Of a stretch of DNA of 64,000 nt, positions 1 through 11,100 are shown piece after piece; the stretch's first letter is position 1; each line of letters opens with the position of its first letter. A model generated the notes under the pieces. It did no database searches. It saw nothing but the letters and a program-made list of their open reading frames with translations, and was not told where the DNA came from. Source of the stretch: Patagioenas fasciata (taxonomy: Eukaryota > Chordata > Aves > Columbiformes > Columbidae); assembly GCF_037038585.1 (NCBI RefSeq), contig NC_092523.1, forward strand, positions 3,663,001-3,727,000. The letters are read 5' to 3'. Made by a program: the position numbers and the translations under genes.

Positions 1-187
1 GCACTGCAACCTCATCTCGGTGGGGAAAAGCGACCTCTCAAGAGAACAAGTGTCAGAGCTCCTAAAATCCCCATGTTGTCCCCTGGGAAGGTTCCAAGGC
101 GCAGCAACGTTTCTGTTGCTCATCAACACCATTTTTTGGTATTTTTTCCCCAAAATCCACTTCATGAGCTTGTGCTTCTCTTTGCAG

Positions 188-2405
188 ATCTGGTCTCTCA
201 CGAACAAAAACTCTCGGAGAGCTTGGACACGGCCCTGACCTCGGCGCTCAGCTCCATGCCCTCGTTTACGGCCAAGCTGATGAAAAGCCAGCAGCAGGCG
301 CAGAGCGAGGGAGGCTGCAGCAGCTCCTGGGGTGCAGGCACCGTCCTTGGTAAGCGACAAGCGCCTCTGGTTCACTTTTTGGGAGCGAGGGAAGAGAGGA
401 GAACTGGGTCTGGGTTAACAGGGAGGATTGTGCTGCTGCTCGGCATATTTTTGTGCCCCTTCAAACCCCAAAATGTTATATATTCAATGTTTTATTCTCC
501 CAATAAGGCAGATTAGACCTTGTTGACCCCCAGGAAGTGAGATATGTTGTCCCAAGAATCATTTTGGTTGGAAAAGCCCCTCAAGATCATCGGAGTCCAA
601 CCATTTCTCCCCCTGGCACTGCCCCATGTCGCTGAGAACCTCGTCTCCGTCTGTTCAACCCCTCCAGGGATGGAGAGCAGACTGGAGCATGGACCTCCCT
701 GCCCACAGCGATGCAGTGGTGAGGGGTAAATCCAGCAAATACCAGGGATGAGTAACAGCAGCGACATCACTGCCTGAGTGTGTGTCCAGAATCCCATCGG
801 GTTTGAGTATTTGTAGCCCAGGCTGTTGAGTCCTTGCAGTTTTCACTGCACTGGCTAGCTAGACACACCGATCCAGTTATGTGTGCGTTCCCAACGTGAT
901 TTATTGGGGGAAGAGTGGCTGGAAAGCTGCCTGTCAGAAAAGGATCTGGGGGTGTTGGTCGACAGTGGCTGAACATTAGCCAGCATGTGGCCAAGTGGCC
1001 AAGAGGCCACCAGCATCCTGGTTGTACCAGCACTGGTGTGACCAAACCTCAAATCCTGGGGTCAGTTTTGGGCCCCTCAGGCCAAGAAAGGCCTTGAGGT
1101 GCTGGAGCGAGTTGAGAGAAGGGAACGGAGCTGGTGAGGAGCTGGAGCACAAGTGTGATGGGAGCGGCTGAGGGACCTGGGGGGTTCAGCTGGAGAACAG
1201 GAGCTGAGGGGAGACCTTCTGATCTCTGAACTGCCTGAAAGGAGCTTGGAGCCGGGGGGGGGTCGGGCTCTGCTCCCCAGGAACAAGCGCCAGGAGCAGA
1301 GGAAACGGCCTCAAGTTGCGCCAGGGGAGGTTGAGGTTGGATTTAGGAACAATTTCTTCCCCAAAGGGCTGTGGGGCATTGGAACAGGCTGCCCAGGGCA
1401 GTGCTGGAGTCACCATCCCTGGAGGGTTGGACAGACGGACATGAGGTTCTCAGGACATGGGGCAGTGCCAGGGGTTGGTTAGTGGTTGAACTCTGTGATC
1501 TTGAGGGACTTTTCCAACCAAAATGATTTTCTGATGCTTCATGGTGCAGGGAAGCATTAAACCTTCCTGTCTCCTCCACCAGCCCGTGTCCTTCCTGCTG
1601 CCTCGCTCTTCACCCGAGCGCAGATGCGCCTGCTCGTGGCAGAGAAAGGTTCAGCAGGACCTCAGAAAGGGCTGGGGGTTCACAGCTCCCAGTGGCCGTG
1701 TCTCTCTCTGAATAGCTTGTTCTGTTTCGCAGCCACATTAAGCTATTAAGCTTTTTCCTGCCCCCTTTCAAATTGCTGCTATTTAAGAGTTGACTGAGTA
1801 GCCCTGGATGGGGAGTGTGTGATGGGAATGCAAAGCGATACCTAAAGCGTTTCTCTGGGGAACTGGTGATTTTAATCGGTTTGAAAAACGGAAGGGAGGC
1901 AAATTTAGTCTCAGAAATAAATGAAAAGCCCTTTACAGTCATCTGTCCTCAATTAAAAGCCTGATGGTGCAAATGCTGACGTGATCCAGCCCCGTCTGAG
2001 TACAAACTGCCCCAGAAGCCCGACCCTTCCCTTTCCTTATGGTGGTGACAAAGGAAACAGGACACAGTCCTGAGCTGTATGTCACCAGAAAGTGGGTCCC
2101 TCGGCTCCTGGGCAGGTTTGGGCACACAAGGGGTGACACAGAGTGGACTTGTCCCCCCTCTTGACCGAACCACTTCTCCTCTCTCCTTTGCAGAGCACGG
2201 CAGGAGCGGCCAGACCCAAGGATGCGCTTCCTGCGGCAAAACCTTCTCCTCTTATTTCAAAACGGAGCCCATTTACCAGCTCCCCTGCAGTCACCTCATG
2301 TGTCGCCCCTGCTTGGCTGAGAAGCAGAAATCCCTCTCGTCCGTCCTGTGCGGGAGCTGTAAAAGATCAGCGGCCACGCACGATGTCCGGAGGGTTCACT
2401 TCTGA
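188..2405 (+). CDS. UBOX5: UBOX5 (RNF37), last two coding exons, partial
   Basis: UBOX5 is a nuclear E3 ubiquitin ligase with a central U-box and a C-terminal RING-like zinc module. Two exons are visible: 188-349, after a TTTGCAG acceptor and ending at GTAAGC, and 2194-2405, after CTTTGCAG and ending in TGA. The first gives a Ser/Gln-rich linker (DLVSHEQKLSESLDTAL...). The second gives the zinc module, with CASC near its start, YQLPCSHLMCRPC in the middle and CGSC after it, and the protein ends in RVHF. The intron phases match (phase 1 on both sides of the 1.84-kb intron). The U-box exons lie upstream, outside the window. The identification rests on the remembered family C-terminus and on position next to the vasotocin gene, as in other vertebrates. 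The intron carries two CR1 pieces. Confidence 0.85.
555..675 (-). mobile_element. CR1 LINE 3' fragment, family A
   Basis: The inverted CR1 tail (AGAATCATTTTGGTTGGAAA, then GAGTCCAACCATT and CTGCCCCATGTC) runs to CCAGGGATGG. It is a short 5'-truncated copy in the last UBOX5 intron. Confidence 0.8.
900..1533 (+). mobile_element. CR1 LINE 3' fragment, family A, long
   Basis: About 630 bases of CR1 3' end in the last UBOX5 intron. It includes the decayed end of the reverse-transcriptase ORF (a [18 protein letters not shown]-like stretch) and ends at TTTTCCAACCAAAATGATTTT. Confidence 0.85.
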
Positions 2406-3045
2406 CCCCTGAGAACACGGAGCCGCCGCTGTTCCCGGTGTCTGTTTTGATCTGCAGGAGGACAAAGGCCTTGGAGAGCTTGAGATGGAGAGGACTTTGC
2501 TCTTCTGCTTCCCGAGTAGTGGGGGGTTAGAGCCAAGCGACCAGAGGATAATAAAAGCCATAGCTTCTTTAACGAGGAATATGTATTTATACAGAACTGA
2601 TTTCCACCTCTCACGCCCGCCCTCTCCCGCCATCCCCGTGGCCCCGTGGTTTAGCATAGGTGCCTTTCGGACTGTGAGTTTAGCTTCCCCCCAGCCCCCA
2701 GTTTAAAAAACCATTTACGTATTTGACGAGCAGCCGTTCGGTCGTGGAACCAGGCGAAAGTGCTTGTGCTTGACAAACGTACAAGCTCCCTGACTTCTCC
2801 CCTTCCTCGCGGTGCTGCGGGACGTCCCGTTCATCCCGCGCCGCGACGAGGGACCGAGAGAGCCCGTGGTGAACGTGAGTAACCAGCAGCGACCTCATGC
2901 TACTCGTGCCAGCTCCGCTAGGAAAGCCATCGTGTCACACCGAACGTCACTCTCTCGGTTTTATGTCGTGTGACTGGACCAGCTCCCGTCTGGCTGATAA
3001 AAACATTTAAGCCTTAATAAAATGATGTTTAAAGTCAGGTTCTCT
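2406..3045 (+). other. UBOX5: UBOX5 3' untranslated region
   Basis: Unique sequence between the UBOX5 stop and the first AATAAA downstream. It is rich in CG dinucleotides around 2730-2860. No further open frame is convincing here. Confidence 0.6.
3016..3021 (+). terminator. UBOX5: AATAAA poly(A) signal of UBOX5
   Basis: Canonical hexamer about 610 bases after the UBOX5 stop, followed by a T- and GT-rich stretch (TGATGTTTAAAGTCAGGTTCT) that fits a cleavage region. Confidence 0.65.
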
Positions 3046-5152
3046 TTCTGAGTCCTAGCTGGCGTGCGTCTTAATGATTCCGTGGGGTGAATCTCTTTGC
3101 AGAGGGCTGAATGAGCTGGGAAAAGTCAGCACAAAGGCTCGGCAGACCCGTGGGTGTCCCAGGGGATGTCACTGGGTTGAGACTCAGCTCCCTAAACCAG
3201 AGGAGCTCTGATCTTCAAAGAGCTATTTGGAAAAAAAGCCAGAAGGCAAATCACTCCATCTCCAGCGTGTCCTGGATGTGCTGAGGGTGAGGTGACAGCG
3301 GAGGGTTTTGTCACCTCCGTAACCCCCTGCTGCTGCCACTTAATTGGTAATTTCTCTCCGCGGAGCAGACGTTCTGTGCCGGTTTCTCTGGGGTAATGAG
3401 CTTCCAGCTGACTCAACTCACCTTTGCGTGTAATAAATACCTTTATTCTCTTCAAAAGTCACCTACTTTCTGAGCAACCCGGAATGTTCGTGGCTTTCTG
3501 GTCACGGGAAATGGTCTCATCTTCTATCACCACCAACTGATCTTTGTCTGCGTCAGTGGGAGTTTCTCATCCATTTATAGCAAAAAATAAGAAGTCCCCC
3601 ATCTTTAAATAATAAACGGTTAGAAAAATCCTAAAAATCCCACAATTCAAAGGCAGCCAACTCCTGTTATCACTGGTTGTGTTTGCAGAGACCCATCCCG
3701 ACATGGTTCCGCTCTTGTGCCTCCTCCGTCCCATGTCTCTGGAGGAGATCCCCAAATGTGCAGCCTCCTCGTTATTTTCTGCCGCTAACAAAGCCCCGGT
3801 GCCTCTGACCAAACCTGAAGCCGCCAGCTCAGCCAAGCATCTCCTGCCCAGAAGTTTCCTGCGATCTCCTGCTCCTCTCCATGTTACACCAGGTTTCTCA
3901 GAGCCTTCATCCACCCTGCTCCTCCTCCTTAACCCGGTAGGACCTTTTGGCAGCAAGTTTCACGGCGTGCGCCCCCTCCTGCTGCTACAGGGAGGGCGGA
4001 GGGGTGAACTTCCCTCTGTACCCACCTCTCATCACTTAGGGAGGGACCACAGAATCGGAGAAGAGTTTGGGTTGGGACCTTCGAAGTTCATCCCATCCAA
4101 CCCCCAGCTGGGTTTGAGTCCTGATTGCCAGGCACTGAGACCCCCATGGGGAGCAGAGAGCCTCGGCGACCCCAAAAATTTGGGTTTGGGGGGGCTGACT
4201 GGCACAGCCAGGGCTTCCCATGGACCATTCTGTCCAGATGCACAGCAGTTCCCCTTCAGCTCTTGTCTCAGATGCCACCAGTAGATTTATCTCCTCCGTC
4301 GTTCTCTTCGGGCTGCGCACAACAACCTTTGATTGAAAGCCTGAGCAATTTCCTCTGACGCTTTTTCCTCCAAGTGCGTTTTAGGAGGACAAATCCATCC
4401 CTCGTTGGTTGGTGACCTCCCGATGTGACGTCTGCGTCCCCACAGGACGGATTTGGACAGTTGAGCCATAAAAGCGGCGCCCAGCAAAGCCTGACGTTGG
4501 CTGCGCTTTAAAGCAGCATCAGAGCTATTTTTCCATCATCTCATGGAAGCAGAGGAGCATCTTCAGCCACGACACGAAAAACAAGGTGCTGTGCTCAGCC
4601 GGGAGGTGCAGGATCTGTCAACCCCGGCCATTATCCCCCATCAAGCCCTGAGGTCGCGGTGACCGGTGGGGGGAGAAGCGGCTGCTGCCATATTTTGCGC
4701 AGACGAGTCCATTTGAGGAGCATTAGTTCACCCACCAGGAGCTGGGAGCTCTCCTTGGCCAGCCTGACCTGCTAAGTTAAAACACAAGTTAAATTAAAGA
4801 AGTTTTTCCTTCTCTCGCTGCAGAAAAACGCAGAAATGGGTGGAAAATAATCCAATTTTCCACATATTACCCAACATCCATTAATTCATTCTGATTAAAC
4901 TTTGTTTCTTTGAGCTCAGCATCAGGTACTGCGACCTCCATCCTCAATCCGGCCTCTGGAGGGGCTTTGCAAAAACATCACTGCTAACGAAGCTCCCGCT
5001 GTTAATGAAGGATGGGCGGTAAATACGTGTGGTTTGCACTGACTGTGTGCAAGGGTGCGATCACTCCAGGACTGGAAAATGGTTGTAGTTTCTGTGCACC
5101 GATGATGCTTTGAAGCTGTGGGTGTAGCCAAAGGGTGTTTTATGTGCAGGAG
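3046..5152. other. Intergenic unique DNA, UBOX5 to AVT, first part
   Basis: No gene is supported. One weak CR1-like scrap lies at about 4045-4110 (inverted: CAGAATCGGAGAAG, then TTTGGGTTGGGACCTT). The rest looks unique with mixed base composition. Confidence 0.5.
4045..4110 (-). mobile_element. Old CR1-like 3' scrap
   Basis: The order CACAGAATCGGAG, GGGTTGGGACCTT, CATCCCATCCAACCCC is that of an inverted, diverged CR1 tail. It is short, so the family is uncertain. Confidence 0.45.
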
Positions 5153-5403
5153 CATAGAATTACGGAATCATTTAGGTTGGAAAAGACCCTCAAGATCATT
5201 GAGTCCAACCATTAACCCACCTCTGGCGCTGCCCCATGTCCTGAGAACCTCATGTCCGTCTGTCCAACCCTCCAGGGATGGTGACTCCAGCACTGCCCTG
5301 GGCAGCCTGTTCCAATGCCCCACAGCCCTTTGGGGAAGAAATTGTTCCCCACATCCAACCTCAACCTCCCCTGGTGCAACTTGAGGCCGTTTCCTCTCCT
5401 CCA
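5153..5403 (-). mobile_element. CR1 LINE 3' fragment, family A
   Basis: Inverted CR1 tail starting at CATAGAATTACGGAATCATT and running through CTGGGCAGCCTGTTCC to GAGGCCGTTTCCTCT. It is intergenic and not linked to a gene. Confidence 0.85.
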
Positions 5404-6109
5404 TGGATCTCTACCACGTTTCCATCACCCACCTCATTCCCTGCCGTGATCAGTTTTTGGGAAGGGCACAAGCACTGATGTCCCCATCCAACCCTCCCAC
5501 CAGCCCCTCCGCAGGTGTTTGGGCACCTCTGGGCCGGATTTTGGCCAAGCAGGGGGGCTGGGGGGTGGATTTGATGCTGTTCCCCCCCATCCCCACCCCA
5601 TGGCAGGTCTTTGGGGTTTTCCTACGCCAGCCGAGCTGGGTTATGGAGAGCAAACCACTAACGCCGCCGATTAATGCCGCCGCCGCCGCTCGCCCGCCGC
5701 GCATGTCGTTAGGAGATCAGCGCTAACGAAGGGAGGATCCTCTAGGGCCTGGGGAAGAGCAGGGACATGGCACAGCAAATCCGGTGCTGGGGACACACAG
5801 AAGGGACCCCCCATGTGTGATGGGGGGGAATTGAGTGGCCCCAAAGCATCGAGCAGCAGCGGGATGCGGGTTTGGGGTCCCGGCATCACCACAGGGACCG
5901 GGGAGCACCAGTGCCCAAGTGCCACGGAACCCCATCATCCCAACATCACCCCCTCGGTGACCCCAATATTTTCATCCCCCAAACCTCCCCCTTTTTCCAT
6001 TTTCCACACATTATTTTGCCTCCACCCTTCCCACCTCATCCTCCCCTTGATTTCTGTAAGTGATTCTGCGTCGCCTCTGCAACTTGTAAAAAAAACCCCA
6101 CATTTTATT
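5404..6109. other. Intergenic DNA with a CCG-rich patch
   Basis: No gene is supported. Positions 5660-5710 contain a (GCC)n-like tract with ATTAATG and TCGTTAGG around it. Positions 5940-6060 are C- and T-rich. Confidence 0.4.
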
Positions 6110-6460
6110 AACCTTCCTTGACTTTAAAGAGCATAATTACATTTTAATCTCATATTCCTGCGTTATCATTCCAGACACAGAGTCATTTGAATGCAGATCG
6201 TTCCCGGCTAATGTAATTTTACGATACAGTAATGAAGAGACGGAGCACGAGCGCCTAACGCCCAATTTAGCGCTGACATTTGGGGTTCTTTTAAAGAGAA
6301 GTTTTCCCAGCCGAGGGCTTTTGCATCGTCCCCGGCTTTGCAATGCAAGTGGGTTCCGGCTCCTGCTGTGAAGGGATGAATTAGGACGGGGAAACGTGGC
6401 CGGTGCTAATGATGTTGGTCATTAAAGCTGCCCACGGCTGCCCCGTGTGTGATTCAGCGT
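6110..6460. promoter_or_regulatory. Candidate conserved non-coding element / enhancer
   Basis: A repeat-free, AT-richer island set in GC-rich DNA. It has many TAAT/ATTA cores (CATAATTACATTTTAATC, GCTAATGTAATTTTACG, CAGTAATGAAG) and no coding potential. It lies 2.8 kb upstream of the vasotocin promoter. The enhancer role is inferred from composition only. Confidence 0.3.
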
Positions 6461-7379
6461 CTCTAGAGGTGGGTGCAGAGCGAATTTGGGAACTCGCTGC
6501 TCCCCTGGTCCTAGGGAGACCTGAGTCAGGGGCTGCGGTTACCTACACCCAGTGCTGTTTTACCCATTAAAAAAGCCAGGAGGCCCCCCAAAACCAGGGA
6601 AGGAGAGCAAAGGAGGATGGGACCCCCAGCACCGCAAATATCACCCAAAAATAGATGTTTGGCCTTACCCCTGCATGCCTCAGTTTCCCCCTGGTGGCAA
6701 AGCGATGCTCTGGGCTTCATCCCCTTCCAACATCCCTCGCTGGGGCCTCCGAAGCCCAGAAAGGCAGAAAAGGGATGAAAATGAGGGTGAGAAAACGAGG
6801 GATGCTAAGGAGGGTGGGGAAAAGCCAGGCTGATGTTTTTGATAGTTCTCTGCCTCAATTCCCCATCTTTGACAAAGATGAGGGGTAGGAAACCACCCCA
6901 GAGGCTGGATCACAGCTGGTGACACCCCCCAACCCCACTGCCCACCCAGCACCCCCAAACGAGCCCCTGTTATTCACCCTGAGTGCTCGGGGGTAGGGGA
7001 TGCTCATTAGGCACCTGATTCCCCTCTGCACATTAAATTGTCATTGCCAAGGTCGGGCTCAGTTTTGTTGCAAGGGGGATCTGGGACCAGCAGGAATATT
7101 GGTGGAGGGATTTTTGCTGCCATGTGCCCCGTATCGATGTTTCCGACAGCCCACGGGTGACATGAGTGTGCCGGGTCTCATCCTGGCTGGGACTTACTGT
7201 TGCCAACAGGAGGGTCAGTGCCGGCCCCAAAGCTGCATTTTTCCCGTCTCTCTCCCTCTGCCCCTGGTTTCTAGGAGGAAAAAGAGGTGGCCAAGGTGGG
7301 TGAGCGGTGCGTGGTGATGGCAGGTCCTGCTCTGCACCCGAGTTCTCCCCATCACTGCCCCACAGCATCCCCCCCGAGC
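6461..7379. other. Intergenic unique DNA
   Basis: I see no gene, repeat or motif that I can support in this stretch. Confidence 0.4.
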
Positions 7380-8960
7380 AGCAGTGTTCAAACCAGTATC
7401 CCTCCCAGGTGGGCACTGGTCCCCAAAACAGCACCTTCTGACAGCATCTTCTGACTGAGCATCCCTCCCCAAACCAGCATCACCCCCAAATCAGCATCTT
7501 CTAAACCATCACTCCCCCAAACCAGCATCTTCTGGCTGAGCAACCCTCCCCTAACCAGCATCACCCCCAGATCAGCATCTTCTAAATCCACATCCTCCAA
7601 ACCAAGAAGCTTCACTGAACCAGCATCTTCCAACTGAGCATCCCACCCCAAACCAGCATCTTCTAAACCAGCATCCCTCCCAAACCTGCATCTCTCCCCA
7701 AAACAACATTCTCCAACAATCCCCCCAAAACCAGCATCTTCTGACCGAGCATCCCCCCAAAACCAGCATCTTGTAAACCCACATCCCTCCCAAATCATCA
7801 CCCCAGCCCAAAACAGCATCTTCCAAACCAAGAAGCTTCCCCAAACCAGCATCTTCTAAACCCGCATCCCTCCCAAAGCCACATCCCTCCCCAAAGCAGC
7901 ATCTGCCGAATCAACAGCCTTCTCTGAACCAATATTTCTGACTGAGCATCTCTCCTCACACCCGCACCCTCCCCAGCCGACACCCTCCCAAACCAGCATC
8001 CCTCCCACACCAGCATCTTCTGAATTAGCATCCCTCCCCAAACCAGGATCTTCTAAAGCTGCATCCCTCTCAAACCAGCTCCCCTCCCCAAACCTGCATC
8101 CCACCCCAAACCAGCATGTTCTAAACCAGCTTCCCTCCCAAACCCGCATCCCTTCCCAAACCAGCACCCTCCAAACCAACAATCCCCCAAAAAACATCCT
8201 CTGAATGAGCATCCTTTCCCAAACCAGTATCACCCCAGGCCAGCATCTTCTAAACCAGCATCCTCTCAAACCAGCTCCCCTCCACAAACCAGTACACCTC
8301 CCTGAACCAATATGTTCTAAACTAGCATCCAACCCAGACCAGCATCATCTAAGCCAGCATCCCTCCCCAAACCAGCACCCTCCAAACCAACAACCTTCTC
8401 TGAACCAGCATCATGTGACTGGGCATCCCTCCCCAAACCAGCATCACCCCTGGACCAGCACCTTCTGAACTCCCACCCCTCTCAAACCAGCTCCCTTCCG
8501 CAAACCAGCATCCTCCAAACCAAAAAGCTTCCCTAAACCAGCATCTTCTGAGCATCCCTCCCCAAAGCAGCATCTTCTAAGCCAGCATCCCTCCTAAAGC
8601 TGCATCCCTACCCGAGGCAGCATCTTCTAAGCCAGCATCCCTCCCAAGCCTGCATCCCTTCCCAAAGCAGCATCTTCTAAGCCAACATCCCTCCCAAACC
8701 TGTATCCCTTCCCAAACCTGCATCCCTTCCCAAAGTGGTATCTTCTAAGCCTGCATCCCTCCCAAACCTGCATCCCTTCCCAAAGCAGCATCTTCTAAAC
8801 CAGCATCCCTCCCAAGCCTGCATCCCTTCCCAAAGAAGCATCTTCTAAGCCAGCATCCCTCCCAAGCCTGCATCCCTTCCCAAAGCAGCATCCTCCAAAC
8901 CAACACCCCTCCCTGAACCAGCACCTTCTACCTGAGCACCCCACCCCAAACCCACACCCC
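7380..8960. repeat. 1.55-kb degenerate minisatellite upstream of AVT
   Basis: Tandem array of short C-rich units, variants of AACCAGCATCTTCTAAACC and AACCTGCATCCCTTCCC, running almost without a break. Unit length varies (roughly 13-18 bases and multiples). The complementary strand is G-rich with many GGGA/GGGG runs. It ends about 220 bases before the vasotocin TATA box. Confidence 0.9.
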
Positions 8961-9077
8961 CCGATCCCTGGGGTGTCCCTGAGAGCAGCCACAGCTCGGG
9001 GAGGGGGGGATTCACCAGCCCTGAGCGCTGCCGCTTGCACTGAATCACTTCAATTACAGCCTCTTGGATGCGATTTG

Positions 9078-9170
9078 GGAAAAGAAAAAAAAAAAAGAAA
9101 AGAAAAAACACACAACAACAACAAAAAACCCCAACCCAGCCCTCTTCTTCCTCCTCCTCCTCCCCTGGGA
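9078..9170. repeat. A-rich tract followed by CCT tract
   Basis: An AAAAGAAAAAA-type run (9078-9130) is followed by TTCTTCCTCCTCCTCCTCCCC (9146-9166). Together they form a nucleosome-disfavouring low-complexity block directly upstream of the vasotocin TATA box. Confidence 0.75.
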
Positions 9171-9185
9171 AGGGGTGACAGCAGC

Positions 9186-9192
9186 ATAAATA
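9186..9192 (+). promoter_or_regulatory. AVT: TATA box of the vasotocin gene
   Basis: ATAAATA inside GCAGCATAAATAGCGG. Transcription would start about 30 bases downstream, near 9215. That leaves a 5' leader of about 60 bases before the ATG at 9274 and argues against the in-frame ATG at 9217. Confidence 0.7.
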
Positions 9193-9273
9193 GCGGCCGG
9201 TGCAGCCCAGGGCCAGATGCAGAAGCAGCAGCTTCCCCTGGCACGCGTGGTACGGCTGCGGGCACCCTGCGCC

Positions 9274-11038
9274 ATGGCAGAGCCTTCGCTGCCCCTCTCC
9301 TTCCTCTGCCTCCTCGCCCTGTCCTCCGCCTGCTACATCCAGAACTGTCCCCGCGGCGGGAAGCGGGCGCTGGCCGACACAGCCCTCCGACAGGTACGGG
9401 TGTCTGGGGGGACGGGATGGGGCTTTTGGGGGGCATGTGGGGTGCAGAGGGTCCCTGCCACCCATGGGCACCCTTGACTGTGCTGCCCTCCTCCAGGCAG
9501 TGTGGTGCATCACTTTTGGGGGAGGTTGGGGGACATGCCCAAGGGCATGTGGTGGGGCAGTGGCGGAGGAGTGAGCAGCTTGAGATGCGGGTGTCACCTT
9601 CAAGGAGGGGACCGCAGCCGAGCATCCCTATGCAGGGACAGGGCACCCTCAGACAGTGGGGATGGGGACACTGGGGATTAGGGCTGTGGGGCATTGGAAC
9701 AGGCTGCCCAGGGCCGTGCTGGAGTCACCATCCCTGGAGGGGTTTTAAAGTCGCTTAGATGAGGTTCTCAGGGACATGGGTTAGTGCTGGAGTTGGGTTA
9801 TGGTTGGACCCATGATCCTGAGGATCTTTTCCAACCAAAATGATTCTATGACTCTATCCTATGATATGGGGGGCAGTGAGAGCCACCAAAGCAGGGATCC
9901 CCCCAAAGCAGGGCCACACTGCTAATGGTGGGGACAAGCCACCCCATACCAGCGTGACACCCCGCGGGCTGGTGAAATGGGGGGGGCTACTTTCAAATAC
10001 AAAGGGCTACAAGCAGGGTGCCCTCCCCCCTTTTTTTGGGGGGGGTATGGGGGACTCAAGCAGCTCCTCCCCGCAGTGCATGCCCTGTGGCCCCGGGAAC
10101 AGAGGCAACTGCTTCGGCCCCGGCATCTGCTGCGGCCCCGAGCTGGGCTGTTACCTGGGCACGGCCGAGACGCGCCGCTGCACCGAGGAAGACTACCTGC
10201 CTTCGCCCTGCCAGGCCGGCGGGCAGCCCTGCGGCTCCGGGGGCCGCTGCGCCGCTCCCGGCATCTGCTGCAGCGCCGGTAACGCGGGGGACGCCGGAGA
10301 GGGGAGTTTGGGGGGGGTCTTGGGACCATGGGGGAGTAGGGATGGCGTGGGGGACTCCTTCCTTGTGATGGGGAAACTGAGGCATGGAGCATGGGGGTGA
10401 TTTTGGGATAGTCAGATTCAGGCTGGACATGAGGAAGGAATTGTTGGCCCTGAGGGTGGTGAGAGCCTGGCCCAGGTTGGGCAGAGAGGTGGTGGATGAA
10501 CCATCCCTGGAGACATCCCAGGCCAGGCTGGACGGGGCTCTGAGCAACCTGAGCTGGTGAAGATGTCCCTGCTCATGGCAGGGGTGGCACTGGGGGAGCT
10601 GGGACGGTCCCTTCAACCCAAACTACTCCATGATTCTATGGCTGGGCTGGGAGCTCTTTCCCAAGCCACCACCATGAGATATTTCCCAACCAGGCACAAA
10701 TTTTCTTCCCATTGTGCCAAAAACCCCCGTCCAACCCCATTCCCCGGCTAACACGAGGGACAAAGCTGCATGCACACCCCCGGCTGCCACCAACCCTTTC
10801 CCCACCCGAAAAGAAACCACTCGTGGGTCCCAAATAACCCCGTTCCCCTCCCGACGTTTCGCTTTCTATTGAAGAAACCTGTGCGATGGACGCCGGCTGC
10901 CTGGACGAGGGCAGCGATGGGGCTCAGGACACGGCGGAGAAGAACCTGACGGTGCTGGACGGTTCTGCTGGAGATTTGCTCCTCAGGCTGATGCACTTGG
11001 CCAACCGGCAGCAGCAGGGCAAGCACCCCCTCCTCTGA
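9274..11038 (+). CDS. AVT: Vasotocin-neurophysin-copeptin precursor (avian AVP orthologue)
   Basis: Precursor of arginine vasotocin, the avian antidiuretic and oviposition hormone made in hypothalamic magnocellular neurons. Three exons: 9274-9393, 10077-10278 and 10875-11038 (phases 0 and 1), 161 residues. Exon 1 gives the signal peptide (1-19), the nonapeptide CYIQNCPRG and the GKR amidation/cleavage signal. Exon 2 gives the neurophysin core. Exon 3 gives its end and a copeptin-like tail with an NLT glycosylation site and the leucine-rich [12 protein letters not shown]. All 14 neurophysin cysteines are present. No Arg separates neurophysin from the copeptin part ([16 protein letters not shown]), so the two probably stay joined. 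The start at 9274 is chosen over the in-frame ATG at 9217 because the latter lies at the predicted cap site and would bury the signal peptide. CR1 copies sit in both introns. Confidence 0.96.
9680..9865 (+). mobile_element. CR1 LINE 3' fragment in AVT intron 1, family A
   Basis: Runs from GGGCTGTGGGGCATTGGAAC to CCAAAATGATTCTATGACT in sense orientation with the host gene. Confidence 0.85.
10411..10640 (+). mobile_element. CR1 LINE 3' fragment in AVT intron 2, family B
   Basis: Family B end: GGCTGGACATGAGGAAGGAA, then the decayed ORF2 C-terminus reading [11 protein letters not shown] and stop, then a tail ending CATGATTCTATGG. Confidence 0.9.
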
Positions 11039-11094
11039 GCGTCCCCCCCCTCCGGCACCGAGCCCCCCGAACCGCACTTGTAAATTTGAGACCC

Positions 11095-11100
11095 AATAAA
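11095..11100 (+). terminator. AVT: AATAAA poly(A) signal of vasotocin gene
   Basis: Canonical hexamer 57 bases after the stop codon, inside GACCCAATAAAAGTCC. A TGTGGTGGCTTCGTG-type GT-rich element follows. Confidence 0.9.

Noticed and set aside
1-187. Possible further UBOX5 coding sequence at the window start
   Set aside because: The frame running into the 188 acceptor has no family resemblance, and a clear polypyrimidine-AG acceptor lies at 187, so this is intron.
3679-4284. 201-codon plus-strand frame between UBOX5 and AVT
   Set aside because: Low-complexity Leu/Ser/Pro content, partly inside a CR1 scrap, with no recognisable domain or conserved neighbour.
7388-9040. Several minus-strand frames rich in Gly, Cys and Trp
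   Set aside because: Translation of the upstream minisatellite in several frames at once. No start context, splice structure or family.
9217-9273. In-frame ATG 19 codons upstream of the vasotocin start
   Set aside because: It lies about 25-30 bases from the TATA box, at the expected cap site, and would put a charged segment ahead of the signal peptide. The ATG at 9274 gives the normal precursor.
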